DNA of 64,000 nucleotides from positions 5,154,637-5,218,636 of the forward strand of contig JAGTTD010000003.1 of NCBI GenBank assembly GCA_018398585.1, given 5' to 3'. The notes below the pieces were generated by a model that made no database searches, was not told where the DNA came from, and saw only the letters and a program-made list of their open reading frames with translations. Below, piece by piece: positions 54,521 to 64,000 of the stretch (positions are counted from its first letter, which is position 1; every line of letters begins with the position of its first letter). This DNA is from Simmondsia chinensis. Its lineage: Eukaryota; Streptophyta; Magnoliopsida; Caryophyllales; Simmondsiaceae. Both the position numbers and the translations under genes were made by a program.

Positions 54521-55435
54521 ATCCCAAAATCCCTTGATTTATGGCATGCTCGTTTAGGACATGTGAAAGTTAACTCTATCAAACGTTTAAAGAAAATGAA
54601 CTTAATCCCTGACTTTAATAATACGAATTTCTCTAAATGTGAAGTATGCGTTGAACCTAAATACGCAAAAAACCCATTTGAATCCATTGAAAGGCACACC
54701 AAACTACTAGAATTGATCCACAGCGACTTAGGGGAATTTAAAAGAACAATGAGTAAGGGCGGTTAAAGATACTACATAACCTTTGTAGATGACCACTCTA
54801 GATATACCATGGTATACCTTCTAAGGACTAAAAATGAAGCTGAACAAATGTTCTTAAAGTATAAAGCGGAGGTTGAAAACCAACTAGGAAGAACAATAAA
54901 AAGACTAAGGTCTGATAGAGGAGGGGAATATCACCCTACTTCCCAAGAGAAGCATTGCGAAGACAGGAAGGATACATGAAAGAACACCCTCTTACTATCC
55001 AGAGTCAAATGGCATTGCAGAAAGGAAAAGCAGAACCTTGAAAAATATGATGAACGCTATGCTAATGAGTGCTGGACTTCCTAATAATATGTGGGGGGAG
55101 GCAATTTTATCTACTTGTCATGTACTAAACCGTGAACCTCATAAGAAACTTGATAAAATACCTTATGAATTATGAAAAGGCTGTGGCCCTAATTTAAAAT
55201 ACCTTAAAGTGTGGGGGTCTCAGGCCAAAGTTGGACTATCCGATTTTAAAAGAAGCAAAATTGGACCTAAGACCATTGATTCCATCTTTATTGGATATGC
55301 ATACCATAGTGCTGCATATAGGTTTTTAATAAAAGGCAAAAATGACTCTTTTACATCTGGTAGTATATTGGAGTCCAGAGATGTTAAGTTCCTCGAACAC
55401 ATATTTTCCCTGAAATCTAATGCTTAGTCTATAAC
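54521..55435 (+). pseudogene. Integrase of copia F
   Basis: Pre-integrase zinc motif LDLWHARLGHVKVNS with CEVCVEPKYAK (54535-54665), the core start LLELIHSDLGEF with a stop just after, YYITFVDDHSRYTMVYLL (near 54768-54825), and RLRSDRGGEYHP (near 54905-54945). After a frameshift the remainder includes an N-G-I-A-E-R-like stretch near 55008-55030 and SQAKVGLSDFKRSKIGPKT (near 55220-55275). Stops at about 54764, 54975 and 55174 break it. Confidence 0.85.
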
Positions 55436-55582
55436 TCCTAACCCTACGCCCTCTAGTATTGAGAATGCTGATTAAACTGACACACTATAAATAAGAAGGA
55501 GTAAAAGAGCTAGAAAAGAAAATAGTTTGGACCAGTCTTTATCACCTTCTTAACTGAACATAATGAGATAAATGAGGAAATT

Positions 55583-56512
55583 ATGTGTGCTTATATACTA
55601 GAAGAAGATCCAAAAATGTATGATGAAGCCACGAAATCAGTTGACTCCATATTTTTGAAAGAAGCCATTAACAACAAATTAGAGTCAATTTTGAATAACA
55701 ATACTTGGGAACAGGTAGAAATCCCTAGAGGATGCAAACCAATTGGCTGTAAGTGGATATTCAAAAACAAACTAAAGGCTGATGGGTCAATCAATAAATT
55801 TAAGGCTAGACTAGTGGCCAAGGGGTTTACACAAAGAAAGGGAGTTGATTATTTTGATACATATTCACCCGTCACTAAAATAGCCACTAATAGGGCCTTA
55901 ATTGCTATTGCTTCTATTCATAATTTATTTGATCATCAAATGGATGTTAAAACTACCTTTCTGAATGGTGACTTAGATGAAGAAATTTATATGGAACAAC
56001 CAGAGGGATTTGTTGTGCCAGGCTAAGAAAAGAAAGTACGTAAATTAATCAAATCCTTATATGGCCTAAAATAAGCCTCAAAGCAGTGGCATGAAAAATT
56101 TAATAGCACCTTGGTTACTAACAACTTTCATGTGAATGATGGAGACTCTTGTGTACACTCTAAGTCTAATGGTAATGGGTTTGTTATTATTTACTTATAC
56201 GTAGATGATATGTTGATTTTTGGCACAACTCTAAGCATTGTCACTAAGACTAAGAACTTTCTAAGCTCAAAATTTGATATGAAGGACCTTGGTGAGGCAG
56301 ACGTAATATTGGTAGTCAAAAATATGAGGACTCCTGAAGGCATCAGCCTTAACCAATCTCACTATGTTGAAAAAATTCTTAGAAGGTTCGATATGTTTGA
56401 TGCTGATCCAATAAGAACACCTTATGATCTTAGTATACACTTGACTAAACACAAAGGTGTGGCAATGTGCCAATCTGAATATGCTAAGATAATTGGAAGT
56501 GCATGTTCTTAA
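55583..56512 (+). pseudogene. Reverse transcriptase of copia F
   Basis: Motifs: NNNTWEQVEIPRGCKPIGCK, then WIFKNKLKADGSINKFKARL and VAKGFTQRKGVDYFDTYSPV (55696-55872), QMDVKTTFLNGDLDEEIYM (55937-55995), a TAA at 56024-56026, SLYGLK followed by a stop, then IIYLYVDDMLIFG (near 56186-56224) with the YVDD catalytic site intact, and KDLGEADVILVVKN. It ends at TAA 56510-56512. Confidence 0.92.
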
Positions 56513-57150
56513 TGAACTACACTAGGCCTAACATAGCGTATGTGGTAAGCAGACATAGTAGATACACTCATAATCCAAATGAAGAACATTAGAATGCTTT
56601 GAAAAGATTGCTTAAATATTTAAAAGGAATCATGGACTGGGGACTTCACTATACAAAATTTCCTGCTGTACTAAAAGGTTATAGTGATGTTAACTGGGTA
56701 TCGGATAACGATGAAATTAATTCCACTAGCGGCTATGTTTTTACACTCGGGGGAGGTGCTATATCCAGGAAATTGACTAAGCAATCTTGTACTGCCAAAT
56801 CTACCATGGAATCAGAATTCATTGCTCTTGAATTGGCAGGACATGAAGCAGAATGGCAGAGAAGCTTACTTGCAGATGTGCCATTGTGGGGGCATCCAGC
56901 TCCATCAGTTGCATTGCATTGTGACAGTCAGGCAGCCATTGCAGTTGCACAACACAAAATGTATAATGGCAAGAGGAGACACATTCGTCTCAGTCAATAA
57001 AATTGTAAAAGATCTTTTAGAAAGTGGGTTAATATTACTAGACTATGTGAGGTCGGAAAAGAACATTGCAGATCCGTTAATGAAAGGCCGTTGTTGGAAA
57101 ATTGTATTAGAATCATCGAGGGGGATGGGATTAAAGTCTGTAATATGAAT
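56513..57150 (+). pseudogene. RNase H of copia F
   Basis: 56599-57000 encodes [55 protein letters not shown] (acidic catalytic residues present), [19 protein letters not shown] and RRHIRLSQ. After a frameshift at about 56998 the copia C-terminus continues as KNIADPLMKGRC and SSRGMGLKSVI (to 57148). The pieces match the copia RNase H domain order. Confidence 0.9.
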
Positions 57151-57734
57151 TGACTGTGATGTATCTTGACCGAGTTTATACAGGTTGAATGAGTAAGTTA
57201 TAGTTCGATTCGAATAAACACTGTAATAAATTATTGTCCTTTCTATGATGTTGATAGTGTTGGGCAATCCATAGCCATAGTCTAGTGGTGTGAGCTGAGT
57301 CACACTTGATGGAACCCAGTAATTGTTACTAAGGTGATAAGATAAGCCTTGGCTCTTAATGGACCCATAGTCATTTTTGGTGGTGCGAAGTAACACGCAC
57401 TTGATGGGATCCACTTATGTAGGTGTGGGGGTGTGGCCGCTCCCTATGAAGGTGAGAGACTTGCCTTCTAGAGCACATATGAGAATTCAGAACGGACGCA
57501 TGGCCGATAAAGGCGTCAAATTGCGGGATTTGCTAAGATATTTTGAGCTTGGCATGTGCTCAGGTGAAAGACTATACAACCTCTTGTCAAGTTCAAAACG
57601 AAAGTTACCTGACAAGCTGTTGGTCTTAAACTTGTAAAATACTAGGTATCGATTCAAGTCGCGAGACATCAACATCGAAAACTAAGCTCATCCTTTTGCC
57701 CAGATTAATCTCCTTTCTTTAGCTTTGTGACATT

Positions 57735-57744
57735 TGTGGGGGAC
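57735..57744 (+). other. Polypurine tract of copia F
   Basis: tgtgggggac immediately precedes the 3' LTR. It follows ~580 bp of untranslated 3' sequence (57150-57734), in which tandem-looking cacacttgatgg and cgcacttgatgg motifs occur (57302, 57397). Confidence 0.7.
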
Positions 57745-58310
57745 TCTCGGAAATGTAACAAGATTAGCCAAATTGAATATTGAAGTCCTAAGCTAAAACC
57801 CACATCCCAAATGGATAATTTAGTGAAGGGAGGGGTAGTTTGTATATGACCTTGTAACAAAGAGTACTTGAACTAAGTAATGGGTGACAGAATGGTGGGA
57901 GTCACACGCGCACGCGCTGCCAGCCCGCCTCGCCGTGCTCGGCCGAGGGTGTGGGTGTCCTTTTCATTACGAGTATTTTAATTTAATCGAAAATACTTTA
58001 GTCGGCCATCAACGTGCCTCGTAAAAACGCACCCGTCTCTTCCAAGAAGAGCCTCCATTACTACTTAGGGACGCACCCCTTCAAAGCCGGCTTCTAACGA
58101 GTGTACGTTAAAGGTTAGATTGCATTAATCCTGGAGAACGGCCGCCGGTTGAACTGTATGCACCCTAGGAGCGGCGAAATCGTCTTTTAGGACAGTGGCT
58201 TTGACCACGGTGCGGTTACTCATTTGTAAGATCTTTCCTCACTTAATCATTTAGTCGTTTTCGTTGCTGTGTTTGATTGGTAAATATTTTACTCACTGTT
58301 TTACTCAACA
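57745..58310 (+). repeat. 3' LTR of copia F, promoter-deleted
   Basis: 566 bp. It aligns with the 5' LTR except for a ~245-bp deletion between caccccttcaaagc and cggcttctaacgag (joint at about 58090), which removes the TATA core. The end is identical (gttttactcaaca). Confidence 0.88.
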
Positions 58311-58315
58311 TCTTG

Positions 58316-58860
58316 TTGTTTGATTTTTTTCATTTCTGTTAATAGTGTTGCATTCACAACGGCCTCATAGTCCAAAATTGGTTTTAACCCATTGATCAAA
58401 AGCTGGATTTGGTAGAATCTGTCCATCATACGAATAAATGTATTGAGGATGATAGGTGCACATACCATCAATAAGTCCAATGAGATGCTGATAAATCCAA
58501 TGCGGAACACACTATAAACGCTAGTATAATGTCGTCAGGAAGAGATGTGGCGACGGCATGACGTCCTCGATGGTGGCAGGTTCAATGGACATTATGGTTA
58601 GGCTAGGTTTGTGCTTGATTTTCCTCTATATTAGAGGCAAGCTCAATTACCATGTAGAAATAAGGAAGTGTACCCCCTTAGGATGAACGAGATGCTATTT
58701 ATATAAGAGAGCCAAGTATAGTACAAGGCAAGAATAATAAAAGAGAACTTAAGAATAAATATGATTTAATAATTCTATAATTAATTTAATAATAAACTTT
58801 TACCTATATCTTATATATTAATAAAACTAACTACTAAATCTAATTATCTTGAATGAGTCA
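58316..58860 (-). pseudogene. Retroelement 5' fragment, minus strand
   Basis: On the minus strand: a TATA motif (cttatataaatagc, near 58690-58704), a degraded primer site TGGTAATTGAGC (58641-58652), then a start codon (MSIEPATIEDVMPSPH, near 58594) and gag-like residues RMMDRFYQIQLLINGLKPIL (near 58390-58450). It continues, after removal of F, into 52394 and below. A 69-codon minus-strand frame at 58301-58510 covers part of it. Confidence 0.5.
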
Positions 58861-59843
58861 TTTATTTTGAAAAGAATGCATAATAGTATCATTCGTGACA
58901 CACCCAAATACATCTTCCTCTACAAAGTAAGTAGATACTAAATCACAAACTAATAATCCATTTTGATTACGTAAATTTGAACTTATGAACTTCTTAACAA
59001 AAAATTTCCAGTGGAGATTTTTGAGATGAAGAACCCACTTAAGTAGATTGTATGACGATTTATTAAACGTATCTCTCCATTTTAAATTGTAAAAATATGA
59101 ACGATAAAGAATTATTTAATTTTTGTAATATAATTATTTAAACACTCACCAAATTACATATACAATTAAATTATTCAAAGTGGGATGGAAAAAAAATGCA
59201 ATTATTTTAATATAAAGAATGAAATGCATCATATGTTTTGGACTACTGAGTTTAGTGTTGCTTTGAAAAAATGGTGCAAGATTGGATTGGCTGAGAGGCC
59301 ATAATGCAAACAATAAATAATATTTTACACTATTTCAGCATTCCAATTGTGCTATGAAATTAAATAATCAAGTCTAAAGCCGGCAGCCATCCACGCCACA
59401 CAAATCTGATCCCCACTAGGAATTTACGACTCAATGACAAGTAAAAAATTTAAATAAATGAAATTAATTAATTAAATAAATAAATAGAAACACATACACA
59501 GGACGTACATACATACATAAGTTTGTGAAAGGATGAGAGATTAAAAGAGAAAACAATAATCAGTGGATCTAAATCACTTCAGTATTGGAGAGCATATAGA
59601 AAAGTTCTAACATATTACATGAATTTATATTAGGTATACCAGATATTTTTTTTATTTAATGTAATTTTTTTGATAATTAGCGTCAAAGTTGCAATACATT
59701 GTCAGCAACTTGTACAAACAAGACTTGGGTCAATCTGCGTAAAAGTTGGGATTAGAAGGAAACAAAAATACAAATGACTTATAGATGGAACCAACTAGAA
59801 AGAAAACATGAAGTGTTAGGATTAGGATGTGAGACCAAGTGCT
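58861..59843. other. AT-rich intergenic DNA
   Basis: No open frame, repeat pair or recognisable motif. The composition is uniformly AT-rich with short A and T runs; (ataa)n-like sequence lies near 59460-59490. Confidence 0.5.
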
Positions 59844-59977
59844 TCAAAGCAGGGGATGAAGTTGGGAGGAAATCAGGTCAGTCATAACCTGGTCAATCAA
59901 TGCAATATGCTCGTCCATAATAGATTCATCATCATCAAATTCCAATCCAAGCTTCTTTCCAAGCTCCCACACACTCT
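59844..59977 (-). CDS. Putative terminal exon of an unidentified gene
   Basis: On the minus strand a splice-acceptor-like sequence (tcttaccacag) directly precedes 59977. From there 134 bases are open, with phase such that two bases complete a codon and then SVWELGKKLGLEFDDDESIM is followed by 24 more codons to TGA at 59846-59844. The sequence is acidic and helical, codon use is unlike the AT-rich surroundings, and it has no transposon context. Upstream exons would lie at higher coordinates, but none is recognised. It may be a real terminal exon or a relic. Confidence 0.4.
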
Positions 59978-60216
59978 CTGTGGTAAGAAGATTATTATGT
60001 AAATAAAAAAATAAAATATTTTCATCAATGCCAGTGAAAATATTTTAAATTCTTCAACAGTATAAGATATGAAAAAAATAATATTCAAGACTATAATATG
60101 ATTGTATTCATAACATATAACAAACACAGAGAGTTAACTCTACCAAAAAAACTTAAATATTTATAATATAGTTTTCCTAATATAATAATTATATATCGCA
60201 TAGAAAATAACTAATT

Positions 60217-60227
60217 TGTATATATAG
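60217..60227 (+). promoter_or_regulatory. TATA-like box before signal-peptide exon
   Basis: tgtatatatag lies 56 bases before the ATG at 60283, a plausible distance for a plant promoter with a short leader. The AT-rich context weakens the call. Confidence 0.3.
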
Positions 60228-60282
60228 TAATGAGTAAACAACATGGACACTCCATTCTCAATTGCAAGTGAAATTAGCAATC

Positions 60283-60821
60283 ATGAGAACCCCAATAGTT
60301 GCATATATGGTCATGTTCCTATTCCTGTCACTGCAAGCTGACCTACCCACATCTTTGCCTGAATATTCCACCCCTGGAAAAGGTTCTATTTACACTTGTG
60401 TCCTTCTTTTTTAGTATTTTTTGAAGTTATATATCTTGATAGGTTAGGGATAGACCTAACAATTATTGACCTAATTCAATGGGTTGATTAGAATTTAATA
60501 TAAGAAATTAGAGTTAGGGTCAAAGATTTGATGAGTCTAAGTCCATATGACTCGAACCTGAATAATTCAAAATTTTTCATATTGGGCAAGTCGAGTCTAG
60601 CTAACTCATTAAGTTAGGAGGCCTTTCCAACTTGTTTTTGAAACTTATCTACCTGCTTATTTTCGAATATTTTAAAGGTTTGTTACTTATTTTTAAATAA
60701 TTTCAGATATTCTAATTTATTACTAATTTTTAAATCTACCTACTTGCTATCGAAACTTACAACCTATAAGGGTTTTTGAATATTGTAATGGTTTATTACT
60801 TATTTTTAAAACCCAAAACCC

Positions 60822-60862
<41 letters not shown>

Positions 60863-62401
60863 TTCTTGATTTGTGAAATTTTAATAGGAAAATCCTAATT
60901 TTCGAAAGGGAAAGGAGAAAAAGAGAATGAAAGAGGAAACAGGAGAAGAAAGAGATAAAAAGAGTAGAGTTTTAATAAAGAGAAAAGACAAAAGACAATA
61001 TATGTAAAGGACCTGAGGCGCTTGTAATTATTAGATACTGTAATCTACGTATTTGGACAGAGAAGAAAGTCAAAAGATTTATATCCCAAATAATTTGTAC
61101 AATTTTTATTTCTTTTTGTATTATTTTGCAATAAATTATATAGGTCGATTATACCTCCCATATTGGACTAAACTTCTTCTCATAGACATAGAAAAATATT
61201 TCTTTATCCTTTTTTTGAAGATGTACTTTTACCTAACTATTTCTTTATTTATATTATACTAATAGCTTTTTTTGAATACTTGTTACCAATTATATAATAA
61301 TCCATTAAATCTAATAATAAAAGACATTTCACTTACGATCCCATTAGACAATCATAACCAGATAAATTATGGTGCAAGGTCAAGCATCTTGTGTCCGAAA
61401 CCCAAATCACTCAATTTCAAGTGAACCAACCCTAACTCGCCCTGACTGGTCAATTCATTTTGAGTATGAATCAGGTCAATTCATGTTTGATGTGTCTATA
61501 CAATAGACCCTGCACATCTTGTTGATTGGTGATTAAAACAAGTAATGTAGATCCACATCGTCAAACCAAGTTTTGTCTAAGTTATTCTTTTTAATGTACT
61601 TAACTAACTAACTTTAAAGTAAAATATGTGGAAAGTTTGTGTTCACAGAAATGGAGTAGATAGATAAGTGTAAAAGGCTAAGCTAATTTATTGTGTAAAA
61701 ATTAAAAAACCTAGTAGGATGTAGCTAGGCAAGATTACTTGAAGTAAGTAAAAGCCAAAATGATCCAACTATATATATATATATATGGGGAACCTGCATA
61801 AAAGGGCATCTTGCAGAGAAACTTGAAAGACACACACAATGTGGAGAAAAGGAAAAATAACAAAATACAACGATATGTATGCAGTTTTTTGTATTTTCTC
61901 TATCAAATAAGAGAAAGGAATTTATTTTTTTATAAAAAGAGAGTTATAATTAACCTCCGTTCCCCTAAATCAAATACATTTTAATTGTTAGCAAATTATT
62001 TTAATTGATTTAGGGCATGTTTATTTTGCAAATGGTTCCCAAATTTATAAGAAAGGATTCTGAAAATCCATATTTTATTGGAAAATATATATTCAGGAAA
62101 CAAAACTTTCTTTTTCCAAGTTCTATTTTACAAACAAGAGGTCATTATTTTAGATTTTCTATATTCTAAATGTTTTACTTTTTGAGTTCTTGTAAAAAAA
62201 CTTGAGAACAAAAAAGGAAAATAAAACTTTTTACGAAATGAGCTAGTTTGCTTTATTTCTACAGGAGCTTTGATGATTCCATCAAGGCATGGAGGAAACA
62301 CCCCACCTGACCCGTCCGATCATGACCACCAACATCACGCTCGTCCATCCCCCCATAGGCCTCCAGCCATTTGCATCCACGCTGCACAACCCATGGCATG
62401 A
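60283..62401 (+). CDS. Candidate two-exon gene for a small secreted peptide (78 aa)
   Basis: Exon 1 (60283-60382) encodes MRTPIVAYMVMFLFLSLQAD and 13 more residues, a typical secretory signal peptide with a hydrophobic core. A GT follows (aaaag/gttcta). Exon 2 is proposed at 62265-62401 after tttatttctacag and, in the phase set by exon 1, encodes a His/Pro-rich peptide (PSRHGGNTPPDPSD, then HHARPSPHRPPAI) ending TGA. The two parts give 78 codons, a usual size for plant peptide precursors. The 1.88-kb intron and the joining of these exons are inferred. The alternative frame of exon 2 (F-D-D-SI-K-AWR), better shared with copy 1 at 15271, ends after a few codons and does not fit exon 1 phase. 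Function unknown. Confidence 0.3.
60385..61785. other. AT-rich DNA, intron of the candidate peptide gene
   Basis: No transposon or coding signal apart from the poly-C run at 60824-60860. A 69-codon plus-strand frame at 61053-61262 is A/T-driven. An (AT)n run lies at 61769-61785. Confidence 0.4.
60824..60860. repeat. Poly-C homopolymer, 37 bases
   Basis: Thirty-seven consecutive C, preceded by acccaaaacccaa. The opposite strand is poly-G and could form G-quadruplexes. The exact length may be unreliable because such tracts are prone to sequencing and assembly error. Confidence 0.9.
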
Positions 62402-62950
62402 GTAATATATGTATGGTGTACTCATGCAAAACATATGATAGGGGTCATGATAAATGTAAGCATGCATGGCATGCATATGTCAGAATAATTACTATGATAT
62501 ACAAATAATACAGAAAAATCAGGATTAAATATAATATTTTGTGATGTTGCTTTCCAGTACTTTGGTGACGAAAGTTGATGCACATGCGATCTTGATTATT
62601 TTTTCTCTCTATCTCTAATTGGAAAAAAAAATGTACTTATGAAAATAATGAATTTTTTGTGCTGATAATGTGGTAGACAAGTATTCAATAAATGTGCACT
62701 TTTATGGAGCTGAAAAAAGGGTCAAGAAACAATTACCATAAGATAAACCATCTGTAATGATTTCTTAAATCTCTATAAGAGGTTAATACAATCTTCAAAA
62801 TTCAATTTTGATCAGTAAACTTAACTATCAACTTATCCTTAATTTTAAGTTTAAAATAAAACATAAAAGAGTAAAAGTAGGTTAGTGGACCATTTTGACA
62901 AGACGTGAAAGAGTTCAAGTTAATATTATCCACTGGGTCTAGCAAACTAA
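61786..62950 (+). repeat. Duplicated host-like block, copy 2
   Basis: Direct-orientation homologue of 14775-16095. Alignment starts just after an (AT)n run in both copies and continues through acacacaatgtggagaaaagg, ataagaaaggattctgaaaa, the ACAG/exon-like junction (62264), agtaatatatgtatggtgta (62402-62421), gacgaaagttgatgc and ataagataaaccat. It contains the proposed exon 2 of the peptide gene. It lacks the ~125-bp segment present in copy 1. Confidence 0.75.
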
Positions 62951-64000
62951 TTAGATTCATGATAAAAAATAAATAAATAAATATGACTCACGTGAAAGAG
63001 CAACACTGTATTAGCTGCCAATATTATACATCAGCATCAACAAAAAAAGAGAGAACGGCTCTTGTTCAAACTTAATATTCCAAAAGCCTCTATATGATCC
63101 ATTGGAATTTCATTAATCATGTCCTCTACCACACGGGTTTGGCCATAGATGCAGCAATGGCCATTTCAATGTGAATATATCAATGGAGAGCTGGCAATAG
63201 GGCAATTCGTTATCACATCTAATATCCATAGTTGTCACAAGGCAATGGTCGTTTCAAGAAATGGGTTGGAGTGACATAGGGAAGAATCTAAATAGTGGGC
63301 AAGAAATCGGAAGGACAAGAAGTAAACTCACGCATTTACACTTTGCGGATGATCTGTTGATTTTCTATCTAGCTAATCAGAAAGTATCGTTTATTACAAG
63401 TTGCTACTCTTTAAGGAAACAAATCCATAAGAACAACAAAAAATATCTTTCTAAATTAACTGTAAAATTTTGTGCCATATAAAATATTTTCTGGCTAACA
63501 TTCACTGGATTCAAGTTAGGGCTCTCCTAATTCTGCCAAGAATTCACCGGAGATAAAGGTAAGTAATTAGCAAAATATTTGAAAAGAATAACTATTTTTA
63601 TTTGTCATAACATTACAGTCCAGTTTCAAAAAAAAAAAAAAAAAAAAAAAAGGTTTTTCTTTTTCATTTTCACCGTTCCTTTTCATCTCCATTTTTTTTT
63701 ATTTCTTAATTTCAAACTCATTTAATATAATATTATTTTTCTTCTCAGTTGTTTGTTAAAAAATTATACATGTAGTTTTGTTTTCTTTTGCAACTATAGG
63801 GTTCCATAAACAGTAATCTTATATTATTATCATCAATGTGAAACTATTCAGCGTATTTTACTGCATATTATTTCTTTTTCTGTTTTTTTTAGGTCAAACC
63901 GTTATATCTATCATGTATATTATAGTGAAGTTCTCCTTTTAAAATATCTGACTTAGGACTCTATTTATTAGAGTAATTAGACTAATAAAAAACAAAAACT
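62951..64000. other. AT-rich DNA with short LINE scrap and poly-A
   Basis: Besides the LINE reverse-transcriptase scrap (63300-63370) there is a 22-base A tract at 63629-63650 and AT-rich sequence to the window edge. No other feature is recognised. Confidence 0.4.
63261..63482 (+). pseudogene. LINE (non-LTR) reverse transcriptase scrap
   Basis: SKLTHLHFADDLLIF (about 63320-63364) matches the F-A-D-D-x-L-x-F catalytic motif of plant L1-type reverse transcriptase, with the usual S/T-H-L before it. The frame is open for 73 codons, but the residues on both sides do not continue the domain, so only a fragment is left. The short match makes this a moderate call. Confidence 0.45.

Larger units (their letters stand above)
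52400..58310 (+). mobile_element. Ty1/copia element F with perfect target duplication
   Basis: LTRs at 52400-53213 and 57745-58310 with TCTTG at 52395-52399 and 58311-58315. Internal order is gag, zinc knuckle, protease, integrase, reverse transcriptase, RNase H, which is copia order. Most domain motifs are readable, making it the best-preserved copia here, but stops and frameshifts prevent expression of a full polyprotein. Confidence 0.93.

Overview
This window is a repeat-dominated, AT-rich stretch of a plant nuclear genome, most likely a eudicot. The evidence is chromodomain Ty3/gypsy elements, several Ty1/copia lineages, initiator-tRNA-Met primer sites (tggtatcagagc), a PIF/Harbinger-type MITE, a CACTA end, and plant 5S-headed SINEs. 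No intact multi-exon host gene is visible. Nearly every recognisable protein segment belongs to a broken retroelement, and host coding capacity is limited to small exon-like pieces near 8.1 kb, 15.3 kb and 59.8-62.4 kb. I cannot name the species.

Layout. 1-6949: an antisense LTR scrap, then a decayed but complete chromovirus (LTRs, PBS, 5-bp target duplication TAATA) whose 3' LTR carries a 1,133-bp Mutator-like insertion with a 9-bp target duplication. 6950-9577: AT-rich DNA with a small open frame split by a copia solo LTR, which itself contains a 293-bp miniature LTR element (72-bp LTRs). 9578-13480: a truncated gypsy 5' half abutting a reversed copia integrase piece. 13483-14102: a Tourist-like element. 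14243-14492: a 5S rRNA-derived SINE with a 16-bp target duplication. 14775-16095: copy 1 of a host-like block that recurs at 61786-62950. 16138-19990: a copia relic. 19992-23649: four tandem copies of a ~917-bp unit. 23720-24156: a CACTA end.

24162-51478 is a nested complex bounded by the same 5-bp sequence (CTAAG). A minus-strand copia element with ~1.9-kb LTRs (element A) has been invaded by a second 5S-SINE, a chromovirus (D), a related copia piece (B) and a pol-less LTR element (C). After D inserted, 4.4 kb covering part of A's LTR plus D's 5' LTR, gag and most of pol was duplicated in tandem. 52400-58310 is another copia (F) with a perfect 5-bp target duplication, inserted into an older retroelement remnant.

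58861-64000 is the least TE-like part. It holds a probable terminal exon on the minus strand, a signal-peptide-coding exon downstream of a TATA box, a 37-base poly-C run, copy 2 of the duplicated block and a LINE reverse-transcriptase scrap. The elements record successive waves of insertion, nesting, unequal duplication and mutational decay. The most novel items are the 5S-headed SINE family, the miniature LTR element, the pol-less LTR element C, the 917-bp array and the duplicated peptide-gene-like block.
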